DNA of 64,000 nt from Bacteroidota bacterium (lineage in GTDB: Bacteria; Bacteroidota; Bacteroidia; 2-12-FULL-35-15). Both the position numbers and the translations under genes were made by a program. Within the stretch, counting starts at the first letter, position 1, and the number at the start of each line of letters is the position of its first letter. The stretch spans positions 1-64,000 of the forward strand of contig JADJHE010000018.1 in NCBI GenBank assembly GCA_016707685.1, written 5' to 3'. Below are positions 63,926-64,000 of this stretch, piece by piece. The notes beneath the pieces are model-generated. The model searched no databases. It saw only the letters and a list, made by a program, of their open reading frames with translations, and was not told the origin of the DNA.

Positions 63926-64000
63926 TTAAACCCTTACACCAAATATATAACCTACCAATGCAGATAAGCCCATTGCCAGTGTACCCCAAATGGTAATACG
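63926..64000 (-). CDS. VIT/CCC1-type transporter, C-terminal end only
   Basis: The last 24 codons of a minus-strand gene run off the right edge: RITIWGTLAMGLSALVGYIF then GVRV and stop. This resembles the C-terminal helix of VIT1/CCC1 family iron/manganese transporters. The segment is short, so the family call is tentative. Confidence 0.5.
   Translation of the reverse strand, partial: RITIWGTLAMGLSALVGYIFGVRV

Noticed and set aside
1..64000. tRNA, rRNA, insertion sequence, prophage or toxin-antitoxin genes
   Set aside because: I looked for cloverleaf-like segments, transposase motifs with terminal repeats and phage structural genes and saw none; gene content is core and envelope-related throughout.

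Overview
The window is an AT-rich piece of a Bacteroidota (Bacteroidetes) chromosome. The evidence is the ubiE-porT neighbourhood, proteins with type IX secretion (T9SS) C-terminal sorting domains, a TonB receptor next to a beta-propeller lipoprotein, menaquinone-type UbiE, an E1 alpha/beta-fused branched-chain dehydrogenase, and promoters of the Bacteroidetes form TTG-N19-TAnnTTTG. I cannot place it below phylum level. About 20 genes carry one or more single-base frame breaks, mostly in short homopolymers, and the protein continues correctly in another frame afterwards. I annotated these as single repaired genes and regard the breaks as probable consensus errors, not decay.

Layout. 1-3.6 kb: partial aminotransferase, heptose-7-phosphate kinase, UbiE and PorT (T9SS). 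3.7-4.2 kb: SET-domain methyltransferase. 4.2-11.5 kb, minus strand: a four-gene cell-envelope operon led by a giant protein of about 20 TPR-like repeats, then a LecA-like secreted protein, a beta-barrel and a DUF4846 lipoprotein. 11.7-15.9 kb: FAD oxidoreductase, T9SS-secreted arylsulfotransferase-like protein, methyltransferase, barrel protein. 16-20 kb, minus: cobalamin riboswitch controlling a BtuB-like receptor, a BtuG-like beta-propeller lipoprotein and a Dph6-like ATP pyrophosphatase. 20-24.6 kb: RluF, a large T9SS cargo protein, an apparently highly expressed barrel protein, Pcm. 24.7-27.8 kb: Gfo/Idh oxidoreductase, lipoprotein and sugar transferase (glycan synthesis). 27.9-31.5 kb: 3-hydroxyacyl-CoA dehydrogenase, barrel protein, peroxiredoxin, IlvE. 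31.6-37.7 kb, minus: methyltransferase-GT2 fusion, membrane glycosyltransferase with a fascin-like tail, VWA-like membrane protein, FabG. 37.9-45.7 kb, plus: TetR regulator, then a type I secretion-like ABC/HlyD/TolC exporter running without a gap into purK-purE, a CutA-like protein and a DUF218 lipoprotein. 45.7-53.5 kb: barrel proteins, SucD, MnmE, a Pif1-like helicase, a TPR protein. 53.5-61 kb, minus: phosphoesterase, Nth, a truncated TPR sensor-like protein beside a full-length TPR-SpoIIE phosphatase, and BCKDH E1. 61.1-64 kb: a 47-residue membrane protein, small secreted/lipoprotein genes, YdeI-like, DUF4256, VOC protein and the last codons of a VIT/CCC1-type transporter.

The most novel parts are the repeat-protein operon (4.2-11.5 kb), the Dph6-like enzyme locked into a B12-riboswitch operon, and the exporter whose ATPase has an atypical Walker B. 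No tRNA, rRNA, CRISPR array, insertion sequence or prophage was seen, and after repair of the frame breaks no stretch over 300 bases lacks a gene.
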